Positions 39,501 through 54,500 of a stretch of DNA of 64,000 nt are shown here, piece by piece; within the stretch, counting starts at the first letter, position 1; each line of letters begins with the position of its first letter. The notes below the pieces were generated by a model, which searched no databases, was not told the origin of the DNA, and saw only the letters and a list, made by a program, of their open reading frames with translations. This DNA is from Gymnorhina tibicen. Lineage: Eukaryota; Chordata; Aves; Passeriformes; Artamidae. The position numbers and the translations under genes are program-made. The stretch is from contig VXAZ01008283.1 in assembly GCA_013399875.1 (NCBI GenBank), forward strand, positions 434,001-498,000. The letters are read 5' to 3'.

Positions 39501-42500
39501 ACTGACTTTTGTATCCTGCTAAAAATATATTTTCTGTTAGAAACATTAAAAATCCTTCCCAAAGGACCGTGAAACATCAGAGGTAAAAGCCTTCTCTCAG
39601 TAAAGACAAATGACAGAAACCCAATGGCTTCATCTATGCAAGAAAATAAAATGAGCAAAATATTGTTATATTTTATATATTGTTATATTTATAAATATTT
39701 ATATATTTATTTTATATACTGTTATATATATTTTATATCTTTTATTTATATTGTTATATAAGGCAAGAGGGGCTGCACAGAATTTATCTATCCCCTTAAA
39801 TTATTTTCTTCTTCTAACAGGCTGGCTTTTTCCATATGGACAACTGGAAGAAGTTCAGTTACATGCAAAGAGAAAATGGCTTACTTGGGCCCCTAGAAAA
39901 GATGAAATAATATGAGTACCATGACTAGAAAACTATAGTTTCTGTGTATTTTTTTAAATAACTAAATTATGCAAATTCCATCAGCTCTCCTGATAATGTA
40001 TTCTGATTATTACAATGTTTTACAAAATAAACTTTTTTATCCCCATATTTGCATCAAATTTTTCTTCTTAACCCTGTTCCAGTAGTATTCATTCAACAAT
40101 TCAATCTGTACTACTCCCCCATCTGATGTCTTTGTAGCTAAGTTGTGTTTATATATAATTTCTTTCACCAACCAATATAATAAGGAATATATTATTTAAA
40201 TAATAAAGAATAGATTTATTTCTTGTTAAAACCACCTGAACAAAATAATATAGAAAGCACTAGACTAAAGAAAAAAAAAAGCCATCTAGGTCTGTAAGTC
40301 ACAACAACCACCCTAAGGAATACCAAAGCCAGAGCTGTCTATGGGAAATGTAGCATGTAACCACATACACTATGGTAGTGCAAGGGATTAGATTCTGTTC
40401 CCCTGTGCCACTTGGAGGTAGCAAGAGGGAAGAATAGCGGTCTCTAAATTTAGGAGGGTGCAGACTCTGAGATTGCAGAGAGGATGTATAAACTTCCTTC
40501 CCGATTTGCACATAGGAACAGGTGTTTGTTTCAATAACAATCTCAGCATTTTTGCTGTGCCAAGGAAACAAATGGCTTGTATCTGCAATATGACTTTGTT
40601 TCATTAAATTGCATTTTCTCAAAGCCATATTGTCCTGGATTTTGGTCTTCCACGGAAGATGTCTAATTAGCAGCACAACCGTAAGACTGATATTTGTCAC
40701 AATATTAAAGACTGTCATGGGTTAGCACAGTTTGGAGTTTTAGTTAAGAAAAAAAATTTCCACCAGCCACGGAAGTGATGTTTTTACAAGGGGCTGTTGT
40801 AACTTCCTCCAGACCTGATAGAACTAATCACCTGGCTAATTTGAATATTGACAACTCTGTTAAGCCACTTAAGAAGCTGGACACGCCTCTGTAAAAAACA
40901 CATTTAAATACGAACACGCCTGGGAATCGCTCTCTTGCTTCTGGCCCTTGGACAGGTAACTGGGCCTGGCCGCTGTGCCCGGCGGGGGCTGGGCTATGGT
41001 CCGCAGCTCTCTGCAGGCCGGGATGGCCCCCCCACCTCCTCCCGTGTGGCCGCCGAAATGAACTTTACAGCGAGACCAGCTCCGGCCGCAGTTTAGCAGA
41101 GATCATGTGGCCAACAGAGACAGATAAATTCCAGCTGCAAGGCCCGGGGAAGATTAACCCCTNNNNNNNNNNNNNNNNNNNNNNNNNNNNNNNNNNNNNN
41201 NNNNNNNNNNNNNNNNNNNNNNNNNNNNNNNNNNNNNNNNNNNNNNNNNNNNNNNNNNNNNNNNNNNNNNNNNNNNNNNNNNNNNNNNNNNNNNNNNNNN
41301 NNNNNNNNNNNNNNNNNNNNNNNNNNNNNNNNNNNNNNNNNNNNNNNNNNNNNNNNNNNNNNNNNNNNNNNNNNNNNNNNNNNNNNNNNNNNNNNNNGAT
41401 AGATGAAGAAAACCTTTGCTCTTGAACAGCTCATCCTTAAAATAATACCCCATTAACTAAGATTGAACCCTTGAAAACAGTTGTGGGGAAAGCTGTAAGT
41501 CGAGGGAAGGGACTTTTCACATACCAGCAGAAAACCACCCCGGGCAGCTGTTGTGCTGTGACATTGAAGCCATGAGGAGACTGTTTCTTGTGGAGAAGCC
41601 CCAAAGCATGGGCAAAAGAGACTCCTCTCCCTAAGTGAACTGATGAAAGACTATTATAGAGGTGGTAAACTGACTACAGTAATCCCAAGTTTGTATCTTT
41701 ATATGTTGTAAGTGGGAGGAGGATGGGGGGAAGAGAAGTGTTCTGAAGGTTTATTCTGACCCTTATTATTCCTTTTTCTTTTAGTTCTGTTAATGAACTT
41801 CTTTATATTCTTTAAGTTTGGAGCCTGCTTTGCATCCCTCCTAATTCTTATCTCACAGAAGGTAAGAAATGCGAACAAAACCACTACATTTAATTGGTGT
41901 TTCTGCCTGGTTACAAACTAAACCTGCTACAAAAGACAGAAAAAACTGTCAGCAATAATCTGTTTCGTACTCCTGCAAACAGGTGCCACAGCATTACCCC
42001 TAACTTCTCCCTTCTCATGCCTGAGCACTTGGGGATGAAGGAAACTGTCTCATCTTCTGTGAAAGACTCCAGATGATAGGGAGCTTCTGTAATACTAAGC
42101 AAAATCAGTAATCAATCTTATCTTGTGGGGTATTTTTTCATCTCCAAATTCCAGTTTCTGCTCTCATTAAAGAGTTCCCTGCTAGACTAAAGTATCCAGT
42201 AAAAGTCCTTCTGTTCATATGATTGCATATAACAATCAAGTTGGCTCTGAAAGCTACCTTAATTTCCTTGGTGTCTTAGTTTACAAATCCTCTCAAGTCA
42301 CTGATTTATGCTTTTATTTATCAGGTGTACTCATATCTGATTCTTACCAATAGCTGTTTGTACAGATTTACCCACATGCAGTATTTGGTCAGATTTAAAT
42401 TCTGTGGGTTTTTACCATTGAATACGGCGCACCAGGTAATTTGTTCAGTAGCACATTTCTTTACAAAATTATTATTTTTGCAATTCCCCTCTTTTGCACT

Positions 42501-45500
42501 GTTGCTTGATCTCATTTGCCATCAGGCCTGCAAAGCTTTATTAAAGTCTGTTAAATGTGCCATATTTGGAACATGAAGAAGATAAAAGACAGCTGATGGA
42601 TCCTGAGGTGATGAAAGCTTGGAGGTGAATTGGTCACAACATTTAAAGCTTGTCTTCAACCCACCTAGACTCTTGTCTTCTCAATCACCACACCTCTAAT
42701 TATAATTAACCTCTCAGTTCTTCAGTACGTTTCACAGCACTGTTCACAAATGGAAGATGTGTAATTGTCAGCTGGCAGAAGCTCCCAGCGTGTGCAAGCG
42801 CCAGTTGGGAAAAGTGGGGGCAGAGGGGCGGGCAGAAATCTTTGTCTTGGGGAGCAGAGCACTGTGCTTGCTCGTCTGTAACCATGCACCACACTGTGCA
42901 GCAGGGCTGGCAAAAGCATCACTCTAAAAACCACAGGCATGGACTGTCAGTAAGCTACAGCTTTTATACAGACCCACTCTTACTCGGCTACCTCTGGCTA
43001 ATAAAGCTTTTTAGTCCTGCCTCAATACAATGCAAAATTTAGCTGGCACTTTGGAGTATGGTTTCATTCCTGTAGTATCGTATAAAAGCACTTGCCAATT
43101 GCTGAGAAAGAGGCCTAGGCTCAAAGTAAAATTTTCCTTTCTTTTCAAATTAATTCCAGTGCTTTTTTACTGGAGTTTTTTGCAGAGTTTTAATTTTTCA
43201 GCCTTTCAGGAACACAGTTCCTACAAATAACAGTTATACGTGGACTGCAGAATCAACAGAATATAATAAGATAAGACATGAGAAGGTATTTTAACAATGA
43301 AATAGGTACTCTTTCTCAAGATTTAGTCCAGAAGAACTGAAGAAATGAAATAATCCCCAAAGTGACTAAACTTTAGGAATTTTCATGGAATTCACACAGT
43401 ATTCAGGAAAAAATGTTGGGAGAGTGACAAGAAAAAATTTGAAGACTAGTGTAAAATGGAAAAAAGTCTCGCACAAAACAATATATCATAGACAATTAGT
43501 TAAAACGCATATATAAAGAGAAGAGTTAATTTAAAGGAAAAAACCCACACCCACACAAGAAAAAATGAAGGATGAAGGTAATAGATTTTGCCAGAGCCTG
43601 TCAGACACAGAAAAGGGGTTTATTTTTCTTTGACTTTTTAACATTCATAGTATGAAATTCAAGCTTTAGTATAACAGTAGGAGTGAATTCCATTTCTGGC
43701 AGTGAGAAATGGGCATTAGTCACTTCTGAGATTATTTAGGCCGATTGCAAGAGCATTTCTGTAGTGTAAGAAATACAGAAGCCAAAGAACAAACGCAAAA
43801 AATCATGTCACTGATGAGCATTTGGCATGACATCTACAAAGCAAAAGGTATTTGCAGGAATTTTTGCACAGTGATAATAATAATTTTCTCTAGTCTAGCA
43901 TGCAAAGCATCAGCACTGTTCCCAGTAAACTTAAAAGAGGACAAAACAGTGGTTCTGCATAGCAAGCTGTACTGAAGGAATCCCACATACATAATGGAGA
44001 AGTCCACAGGGGGAGAGTGGCTGAAGGAGCAATACAAAAATACTACACTTAACTTGACTGAAAAAGCAGCTTGAAATTGTTAGCGAAAGACATGGAGACA
44101 TTATGTGAAATGATTCAAGTGGCAGGGAAAACAGATGGTGGGCAGAGAAAATTATTTGAAGAACTGCATTTTGTACAGAACAAAGAAAACTGAGATGATC
44201 TTCTACAAAGAGATCAGAGATACGAGCTCAGTTTTGACTGACTTCTAGCCTACAGTGAAGAGTTACATATTGGTGATTCAGCCAAAAACCCCAAAAGAAT
44301 AGTTTCAAACCCAGAGGACAGACTACTAGTTTTTTTTCCCTTGTAAAAAAAAGATTACTATTTGTCAGTAGTACTTGAGATTTGAAGTTCACGTGAAGAA
44401 GACAGGCCAGACTGAGTACCAGTGACAGGAGGCACTAGCTATAATTAAAGGTTACAGTGATCTCACAAACTTATTTTAATTGCATTTCAAGCCTACCAGT
44501 TACCAGTGTCTGCATGCATGCAGATTACAAGATCTTGCTTGTAAGTATAAATTTTGACTAAATCAAAAAGAAACTAAAAAGTGAAATGAGAAGGCTTGTG
44601 AAATGAGGCTGACATGCCATGCCATGACTCCCTACACTTCAGCTTACAACAAACATGCACCCCTATGGCTCTTTATTTTAACCAGCAACTTTCATTTCTA
44701 CCACTGGACAAACTGGCAGTCTCTTCCTTCCTCTATAGGGCAGTTATTTAAAACTTCTAATGGAAAAAGACAGAAAAGACTTGACTCTCGTGATCTCCTG
44801 AGTCACTTTCCAGCTGCTACTATAATTATTTTATATGTAATTGGGCTACTCCCCCATTTTTCTCACAACTTTGTTACCTCATGCCTGTTGTTAGATACCA
44901 ATACATCTAACATTACATATAATAAATTCTGTTTTACATATGAAGTTTTCAAACACATTTATAATATAGGTTGCTAAGAAAAAAAAGTCTGTTTTCTTTG
45001 TAGTACCATTAATTTGATCAACTTTAAGTCATTTATAACATCACAGTATTAAAAAGGAAAAATGATAGTGTAAGTCAAACAGGAGTATCAACTATAATAG
45101 GAGAGCTTTTCCATCTAGTAAATAACATGTCTCATGATGTACTCATGTGGGCTTGCAATAGTAAAAATATTGAGTCTATTAAGATCCTTAGATTTACCAC
45201 AGCCAATATATCCCTCTGCACTTTAATTTATAGTTTTACTCTGAGAAGTGAAATATGTCCCAAGTGGCACAGCTCACTAAGGTTTAAATTATTTGAATTC
45301 TTCCAGGACCATGTGTCTAATGTATGTGGCTGGCCAAGCTGTAGGTCTTCAGGAGGAGCTATCCAATAGAAAACACCAAATGCAGAAATTTCAGTTCAGC
45401 AATTTAGGCTGGCTGAATGTGGGACCTATTGTCTGCTTGACTTCCAGGATCAGTGTGTTTAAATTCAAAGAAAAAGGATAATTACATTTTCCTGGTAAGT

Positions 45501-48500
45501 TCTGCCCTTCAAAATTAAAAACCTGATCTATTTTTGATAGACCTCAAAAAGGTTGGGAATATCTAAATTTGTTTTGAGTTTGGGTCCAAATTAATAAGAA
45601 CTGTATAGAGATAGAGGCCCTCCTGCACTTACTAGAGGAAGGAAAGTTCACTGCTGGGTACAGCTTCTTTTTGAGTGGGCTGAGCCCTTCTATCTTCCAA
45701 ATCCACCCACTCATGAGACCAATTTGGCATGAGACTAATTTGGCACCCAAACAAAATACTATGATCCTCCTTTTCCTTACTCGTGGTCCTTGATCAGTAG
45801 CGAAGCAGTTTACACGGTAATGTCAGTAACCACTGAGAACATTCGTCTCAGACCTGCAGCAACTCAGATGTCCTAACAGATGTCATGGCTTTACTTCCGT
45901 CCTGTTTGCAGGTCCAAAGTCTTCTTTGCAATTGCAAGAGCTATATGCTACAGGAATATGTGAAAACTTTGAAACCATAAACAACATGGAACCAAACAAA
46001 GACATCTGCTTAGTTTTCAGAGAATCTGACATGACAGCTCTGAAATGTGAGCTGCTCCAGCTGATCTTATAAATAAGATGCTTTCTGATAGCCACAGACT
46101 GTGATAAAGCTATAATTAGACTTCAGTTTCACACAGAGAATCCATTTTTCCTTGCATGAGTTTTTAGAGTCAGCTATAAATAATGAGAACTTAATTTACA
46201 TTTCTGCTGTGCATGTCCAGGACTAAAGCCAGTTTGATTGTTCCAATCTGTGCTGATTTCCCAGCTACGACTAGACTAAAACAGTAAGAAAGACTTGTCA
46301 TTAAAATAATTCCAAAACTTCACACACTTACCATAAACCCATCTGATATTAGAATAAACTTATATATACATATAAAAATATATACCATATACGCCCAAAT
46401 GCAGGCATACATATATTTATATATTGTCTGATTTATACTAGACTGAATGAATTTCTTTCTTATGGCTGCTATCATTCACAACACACGATAATCAAGTGAA
46501 AAGAAATTATATGTAAAACAATTTATGCTGTCTCTTCCAAGTTTATAAAAAATGTTGGGTATTTCCTGCACAGATTTTGATTTGTGCTGTATATGGTCTG
46601 AGAATCTGAAGCACAGGTGTTCATTAGTGTTAATGACACCTCTGTGATTGAATGACGTCTCTATATAGAGACACATTTCTGAGTTGGAGCTACCTCAGGA
46701 CAACTTTTGCTTCTGATCATGAAGGTACCAAAATTCATAAAAACTGTGTGCAAAACTGCATCATAAAGAACTAAATATTACCAAATTCGCGAATAAGGAT
46801 CATACTAGGTTCCACTCACTGAAATATCCTCAAGTACTCCCTCACAAGATCTGTGAACCTAAAACAGTGGGAAGACATTTGCCTGTATATTCAATCTGAT
46901 ACTCAAACTGAGAAGTAGACAGAGGGTACTGTCAGTCATCTGTCTCCCATGCACAGTTGGCTTGCAAATGAAGTAAATGTGTTCAAATGGGTAGCGTTAA
47001 TCCGCCGTGAGAACAGGAATGCAGATAGTTTTTTAAAACAAAAAATGCACATGGCACAAGCAGTAAATGAATCTCCTTTGCAAAACTGCTGTTTTTTCTA
47101 CTCCAGTTAATCAGTGCTAGTGCACCTGGATCCTGAATATTTATGACAGTGACATACATCTGTTAAATGTTCAGAAATAATTAGACTTTGCTGAAGCAAA
47201 GCTAATGAATTCCCCTGTAACTCTGTAGCAAAATAAACAGATGAAAGGTATTAATAAGCATTCTGGATTCCTTAAAAAAAACCCCCAACAAACCCAAACA
47301 AAAAAACCCCACAACTATTTTCTTCCATCACTGATTATACTTTGTACAAAAATGTGTAGTCCAAGATTTTCTGTCCTTACCACTGCAATTTCCCCATTTG
47401 CAACACTGCAAAATCCACACATTAACAAATCATGCAGTTTCATTTTACCTTTGCCTGCACCTACAGCAGGACGGAGAATACCAGCTTTAATGGAGGAAAA
47501 CAAGAATAGGAACACTATATAATTAGATACAACACCAAAGGAAACATACATACATAATTTCATTACAAAAAGCATGCATACTAGATAAAATATATTAATT
47601 CAAATAAATTAGAAACAATACACTTATGCTGAACACTGACAGACTACTACAAGACAAAAATTAATGTACATGCATTTACAAAGTTTTATTGCTCATGCTT
47701 GTTAGGAATCACAATTTAAAATAAATGCAGTTCATATGCAGACATAATACTCTGTCAGAGAAATTGCACTGAATACCAACTCATGTATGGCAATTCTAAT
47801 ACACCATAATTTTACTGAGTATAAAAATATGAAAACATGGTACCAAAATAGACTTAATATTAAGATGATCAAAATGATTTAAAAAGTTCCAAATTTCCTG
47901 TTGGCTTTAAATAATTCTTATTTTATTAAGCATCCATATTTAATTACAAAACAACTTTAGCAAAGCTCTAGAATGGCTATAAATATAAAAATCAATGGTG
48001 ACAGGATATAACTATACTTGGTAGTATTTAAATACTATACAGTTACTTGGGGTCATAGATGACGCATTTATTTCCACAGTTTTACAGTTTTTTGCCAGCT
48101 CTGTGAAAGCAATTTAGATCTCACAGAAGCTGTTGCATACTTCAAAAAAGAAATAACTTCCTCTAGTCACAAATCTGCATTAATTCAAGTATTTTTCTCT
48201 GTGACCAAAGCTGGTCAATGATGCAGAACGGGTGAAAAGACAAAGAACACTAATAATGTAAAGTTACACGAAACATGAAGACCAGAAGGGCCAATGTCTG
48301 TCAATATCTGAGTCGATATTAAAAGAAGAGGCTTTACACCTCTTTGGGGATTCCCACTACAGTAGAAGACCTTTGCATGTATTTTCTTTAAAATTATTTA
48401 AAATACTGTATTAGTGTATAATACAGTTCAGAAAGCTCTAAAAAAACCCACTAAGCCCTATTTCCTTAGTGGAAGGAAGCAATAGCAATATTTAGACACA

Positions 48501-51500
48501 GATGTTTAAAACAATCTGTAGTGGTTTCTAAACTCCATGGACTTTTCCATATACATACCCATCTTACCTTCATCCATAATTGTTACTGCTTCCTCAGTTA
48601 TCTGACTTCCTGATCCAACTGAAGTTTGTGCGTTAAAGTAAAACTTGTACCGGGTGCTGTAATTTAAATTTTTTAATATCAAGCTGCTCTCGTTGGCAGG
48701 AATTCTTATCTCTACCAAGGGACCCAATTCATGTGTGTTGTTGACTGTTGTTACAAAAACAAGAAAAAGAAAAAATTAGGAAAATCGCTTACACTTTCAT
48801 TGTGTTAAAAAAGGCTTTTTCTGGCTTGTATGTATTTGTTTTGCTTATCTGCTGCATCTACACTTTCAAAAGAAAGCCACCTTTGTGCAAAGGTGCCAAA
48901 ATCCAACTGGGAGATAGGAAACACCAGCAAGTTTTTTAAGATCAAGTTCCGTTCTCATAAATATCTGAATCCAAGGCAAATGAGTTCACATCAAATCATC
49001 TGAACTTACGCAGAGTTGAAGCCCTGATCATTGAAAAACTCTGACACTCTAAGTTCAGTATGCTTAGGAAAAGAAAACAGTGAAGCTACTTGTGTCTAAT
49101 GCCAAAGAACAGTGGAATTTGGTAAGTGGAAGAAAGTAAACTTCCTTTACTTGTTCCATGCATGTGAAACTCTTTCATTTCCAGTGTCACTGCTGACAAA
49201 TTTCTGAGCTAAGTAAGCAGTTGGGATCCTAAAGAAGTGATTTAGTAGCTCTGATATGAGTAAATGGCACATTTATGAATTTTTCTTTTTAGGTTTATAA
49301 TATCATGGAAGTTGGAAAAGCAGACAACAATATATTGGACATTCTTTGATTTACTTCTAATGACCTTTTCTCTGCAGTTAGAATATAGAATTCATAAGTA
49401 GTATTATCTTGCATCTAACTTGGATGCCACTTGCATGTAGGACTTCATCTCTATTTTTCTGTGAATTATGGTTTGAAGTAATAAAAGTAATAAAAATGCT
49501 AACCTTTTACTTCAGCAAAGGAAAGTTTTCCAAATACAGTTATCTGTATTATCAAAATACACTGGTCTTTTTCAAACTTGACATTTACAATGCAATCATA
49601 TCTTTTGTACATTATAAATTTAACATAACTTTTTCTTCATAAATGGCTTATTATTTGGTAGATATATTGCCTAAGTTAGAGTTGTATCACAGAATCATAG
49701 AATGGTTTGTATTGGAAAGGACTTTAAAGATCAAAAATCTAACTCCCAAAATATATTCATATTTAACTTACTTGGCTGAAACTTCAGTGTATATGATGTC
49801 AAAACACCATTTGGATGGGTGGGTGAACCCCACTCCAGAGTCAGAGAGTCCAACGTTGGGTTAGTAATCTTCAGAAAGGAGGGTGAGCTAGGAACTTTTA
49901 AAAAGAACATAGAGTAAATACAGAGTAGATTAACTTAAAACAGGTCATGAATTATTAATTCTTAAGAATATTACTGTATGGAAGGAAGATTATTATTTTA
50001 TGAAGTCCAAGTAAACCCCATTTAAGTTTAATATCTAGGTTTCTCATTTCATACCTCCTTCAGGGGTCTTAAATACTTTGTCTGGGCTTGCTGGTCCTTC
50101 TCCTTTACCGTTAACAACTCTAACATTCAGCTTATAAGAACTAAAGGGCTCCAGCCCGGGTAACATTCCAAAAGTCTTGTTTCCCCTGAAAGTCAAGATC
50201 TTTTTTTCTACATGTCGTCTACTCCTTCTGGATAGACTCTGCACTTTCCAGTAATAAACCTAGAAACAAACAAACAAAAAAAAATCTACAGTGAGTGCTT
50301 AGCTGTTCTGATTTTCTGAACGCTGAGCTTTTCCATGAGTGACCACTCATTATAGGTAGGAATAACTGCAATTTTAATAAGCTCAGGTGAGATGCAGCAT
50401 AGAGCTTTCCTGCTCCAGAAGCAGACCTTGTCCAGAAACAGTCAACACATCTGGGTGCAGAATACCATTTGCCAGTTCTGCTAATGCTCAAAGCCAGTTT
50501 GATACAAGTTCTGGTTGGGAACTGCATTGGTATGTGATCATTCTCCTATTACCCAGTCTATCTGAGAGGCAGAAGTTATCCATTCTTTCAGTAAGACGTC
50601 TACAGGCCTTCCAAAGCAGATTTGTACTTTGCCTCCTTGTTAGATCACATCCCTGACCATGCTATTCCTTGGTGTGGGATTACCTTTAAATGGGGAAGAA
50701 ACCAAAAGATTTGACTGGGCTGGAAAAACACAGGAGTTCTGAAATGACTCTAAGGTTACAGTATTGGAATGATTTTCACCCAGGCACAGGAAGACTGTTC
50801 CTCCAATTATGTGACAATTTGATCAGATGAGAAAGCTGATTCTGATGTCCATTGAGCTGACTGAGTTTCTAAGAAACTCCATATGAGCCTCAGGGGTACT
50901 TTGACTGCACTCTCTTTACTACACAGTCTCTCTACCATGATAGCTTGAAAGATATTAATAGTTGCCCCTCCAAAGACTTGTGTTACTCCTAGGATTGTCA
51001 CCTTCTAATACATAATTGTTTATTTTTCACAGCATCATTTTCATGCACATATGATCACAAGCTAAAGACAATTAAGAAATGTAAATGAATAAAAATCTGT
51101 TTCTATTCAGGCCAACTGCAAAACACCTCTTTAATTAAGGAAGCGGGGATGTCACATAGGAATTCAAAAAAAGGAGCTGTTAAGACTTGCAAAGCCCAGC
51201 TAGATAGCTATAAAGCAATGGTACACTAACACCAGCTTTCAACATACCATTTCACTCCAATCACTTTTAAATGCCACTGTGTTTTACACAGTTTGAGTTA
51301 ATGTTTTTCAATTAACCAGCTGTTAATGTTAACAGTTAATGTTTTCAATCACCAGCTGTCATCCTATAGCTTTCATCCTATCAACTAGTGTAGAAAACCA
51401 TTTACAAGCTAACAAAACTTGAAGTGTTGGTACTCTTGGTACTGAAACTCATAAGCAGTAATAAATAAGAGTGCCTCACATTTTTCATAATTTCTTCTCA

Positions 51501-54500
51501 GGGTTGAAAAGCTTTATAGTATCATAGTGTATTGAGTAATAGCTAGATTAATATAAGAGCAAAATATGAATGATGTGCTGTAGACTGCTGCTTAGTTACC
51601 TGTCTTCCTGCTTTGTTCAAACATTTGCCTTGAAGACCTGACTCTTTAGAGAAGTACCCCTCTCTTTACTAAGAAATCTGTCCCCAGCACTACACTGCAT
51701 ATTGGGCTACTGACAGAAATTATTTTATTAATTAGGAAAGCTTGAGTGTGCTAGTAGGATTTTGCTGCTGTGTTTACAAAGAGCTAGTCGTGCTTTGTAA
51801 GCTATGTCAATGATGAAGATACTTAAAAGATACTTCTCATCCATGAAAAGTTTTCAGTTTGTATTGAGAGAAAGCTTTATAATAATAGTTATCCACCAGG
51901 TCTTGTGATTTCTCATGCCTTGTCTAGTTTTCAACCTACTTTAGCTTGATTTAGCTATATTTGCAAAAATTATTTAAGATATTTTTGCTGCATCTGCAAC
52001 TTATTCAAGGATATATCATTGTCACATTTGTACTAGCCAGAACAGCAAAACTACTCAGTGGTCAGGTCTGTTGTCAATTCTGTGGTTGTGAGCTTGTTTT
52101 ATTGATTATTATCAAGTAACTTACTTGAGCTTCAGTTTTGCTTAGCATTGTGTAATTGTGTGGCTCTCCTCCCCACAGAAAAAAAAATTATACTGTATAT
52201 AGAGAAAGCATAACAAATTAAATAGAAGTAATCATGGCATGACTAACCCCCAGATCACCTTGAAAGGAAAGTGATCCCATTAGTGATTCCAGGACAGAAG
52301 ATAACCCTCAGATACTGAAAGTTGGAGGGAAAAATAAATGTCCATCTAAACTCTGGATGATGACAATTCACTGTAACCATGCTGTTGAACTTAACACCTG
52401 ATGTACAGGCAGATGTGTCTGTGGAGTTTGGTTTTGGTATTGTTATATATCTTTAGAAGAAATTTGGTCATTTGGATTATGAGCTTTAGCATTGCTGTAA
52501 CTTGATTAATGATTACCACTAATTTCACTAGGTTCTAATTCTTTAATCCTCACATAATAGACATTTTTTTGGTTGCCATTTGTGCATGAAATACCAGGTT
52601 GATGTAAAGCTGTCATCTAATAGATAAACATTTGAGAGACTAGTAAAATCCTGTTTCTCAGCTGAGTTTATTGAGTTGGTGTGGCAAAGCACTACAATAA
52701 CTACATTCATGTTATGTCATACAGAACTAGTTTAAGTCTCTCTGGATGGTGGTATTTTCTGCCAGGAAAGAGATATCTATGTACCAGGAACTCACATTCA
52801 CGTGGCAATCAGCTATAGAGCACTGAAGTTCCGTTTCAGTGTTTCTGACTGCTCCATTTTATAAGTATGGTGTGTATTTATTCTCCTCCAAATACTTTCT
52901 ACTGTTTAAATTTTTCAAATACTTCTTTTACTTCCTTTCATTTAAACAGAAGTAATTCAAATTAGTCTGTCTTACAAAGTAACCTAGTTTGGGCTAAGCA
53001 GTCTGTTCTGTCTGTACTTATGAGAATACTTGCAGAGGAGCAAAGAAGGAATTATTTTTTCTTCTTTTGCTGCATAGGATGTCAGTATATCCTCACTGAA
53101 GCAACTTTTCCCTCTCCCCCAGGCATGCCAGTTTCTGGTCTTGAAGTCCTTCTGTCTCCCCTTCTCTATTAATTGCAGTCTTTTTTCTCCAGCACAGCCT
53201 TTTCAGTTATGATCAAAGGCAGCACACTACCTTACAATCAGCTTCCTTCAATTATATGGGCACTCCAAATCTTCTGCCATTTCGTATGTCCTTAAGTTGA
53301 GCTTTTACACTGAGCTTTTTCCTGGCCTCCAAAAAGACACGGAACCCACCAGATGCTAGCAAGTGTCCAGTTACTCTGAATTAAAGACGTGATTAATCAT
53401 ATTGAGGCAGAAGATGAGTAACCTTAGCATTAGACCTGGAAGAGACTCCCACAAAAACTAGTTCTTCACATCCTCTAAATTACTTTGGAATAAGATCTGT
53501 AAAATTGTTACCATTCTTTTATCTGTTTAATGTGTACAAGCTTAATTGCAACCACATGCCAATTTTCTTCAAGGACAATGTCACAGGAAGCTAGTGCCAC
53601 AAGGCTGGAACACTGCTGAACTCTGTATGAATTGCATCAATGCTGCTGCTCTTGTCAGCAGAACTTGGGAGCTCACTGAAAAGCAAGAGTTCTCTAACAT
53701 GTCAGTTGCTTCAATTTGGATACAACCTCATATAGGAAGAGTGATCTATTTTAATAAACAAGGAAGAGAATGCTTATTACCATACTTACTTTGTACCCTT
53801 GAAGGTGTCCTCGGACAGTTTTTAGTGGAACTGGGTCCCAATGCACCTTTGCTAATGTGCTGTTAATAACATGAACCTGCACATTGCCTGGAGCAACCAT
53901 TGGCACTGTGTGGAAAGGATGCAACAAGCACCTAGTTAGAATTAGAAACCACACAAACAGTTTTTTAGAATGAGTCTTTGCATTGTGCTCATGGAATAGG
54001 TTAAAATTATCCTATGTTTTCAGGATTAATACTACAGAGTATTATGAAGACCTGTTACCTCTGAATTGCTTCCTTTTAATAAAAAAAATAACTACTAATC
54101 CCCTTATCAGTATTTCGGTATTTTAAATACCCATTTAGGTTACACATTTAGTTCCTTTTAATTAGGATAACTGAGTCAAACTACAAAACTTACAGTCTTC
54201 CCCTGAATGTCCAATGACCTCTGATGGCTCTGGTGCATACCCCAAGTCATTTAAAGCTTGCACTTTTATTTCATATGGAACAAAAGTTGGTGTACCAGAC
54301 ACAATATATTTAGATACATTTGCAACTATAACAGATGTCCATTCATCATCAACATCTTTCTGGCGCCAGCTGACTTTGTACTGAAGCCCTGGTCCATTAG
54401 ACTGAAAACCTTTTAAAGGCTGAAATGAAAAGAAATATTTTTTAAATATCCTGAAGCATCTGAAAAATCTGAACTTACAAGGAAATACACTGATTCTTTT

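Larger units (their letters stand above)
38240..47448 (-). other. NRCAM: NRCAM intron between the 12-residue mini-exon and FnIII 5
   Basis: The longest intron in the window after the last one (9.2 kb). It holds the AT tandem repeat, the solo LTR with the assembly gap, and an imperfect TA repeat. Otherwise no structure recognised. Confidence 0.7.

Noticed and set aside
40299..40718. Minus-strand frame of 139 codons next to the solo LTR
   Set aside because: No similarity to retroviral or host proteins that I recognise, and its start runs into the LTR boundary.
41093..41453. Open frames of about 100 codons on both strands
   Set aside because: They consist mostly of undetermined bases in the assembly gap.
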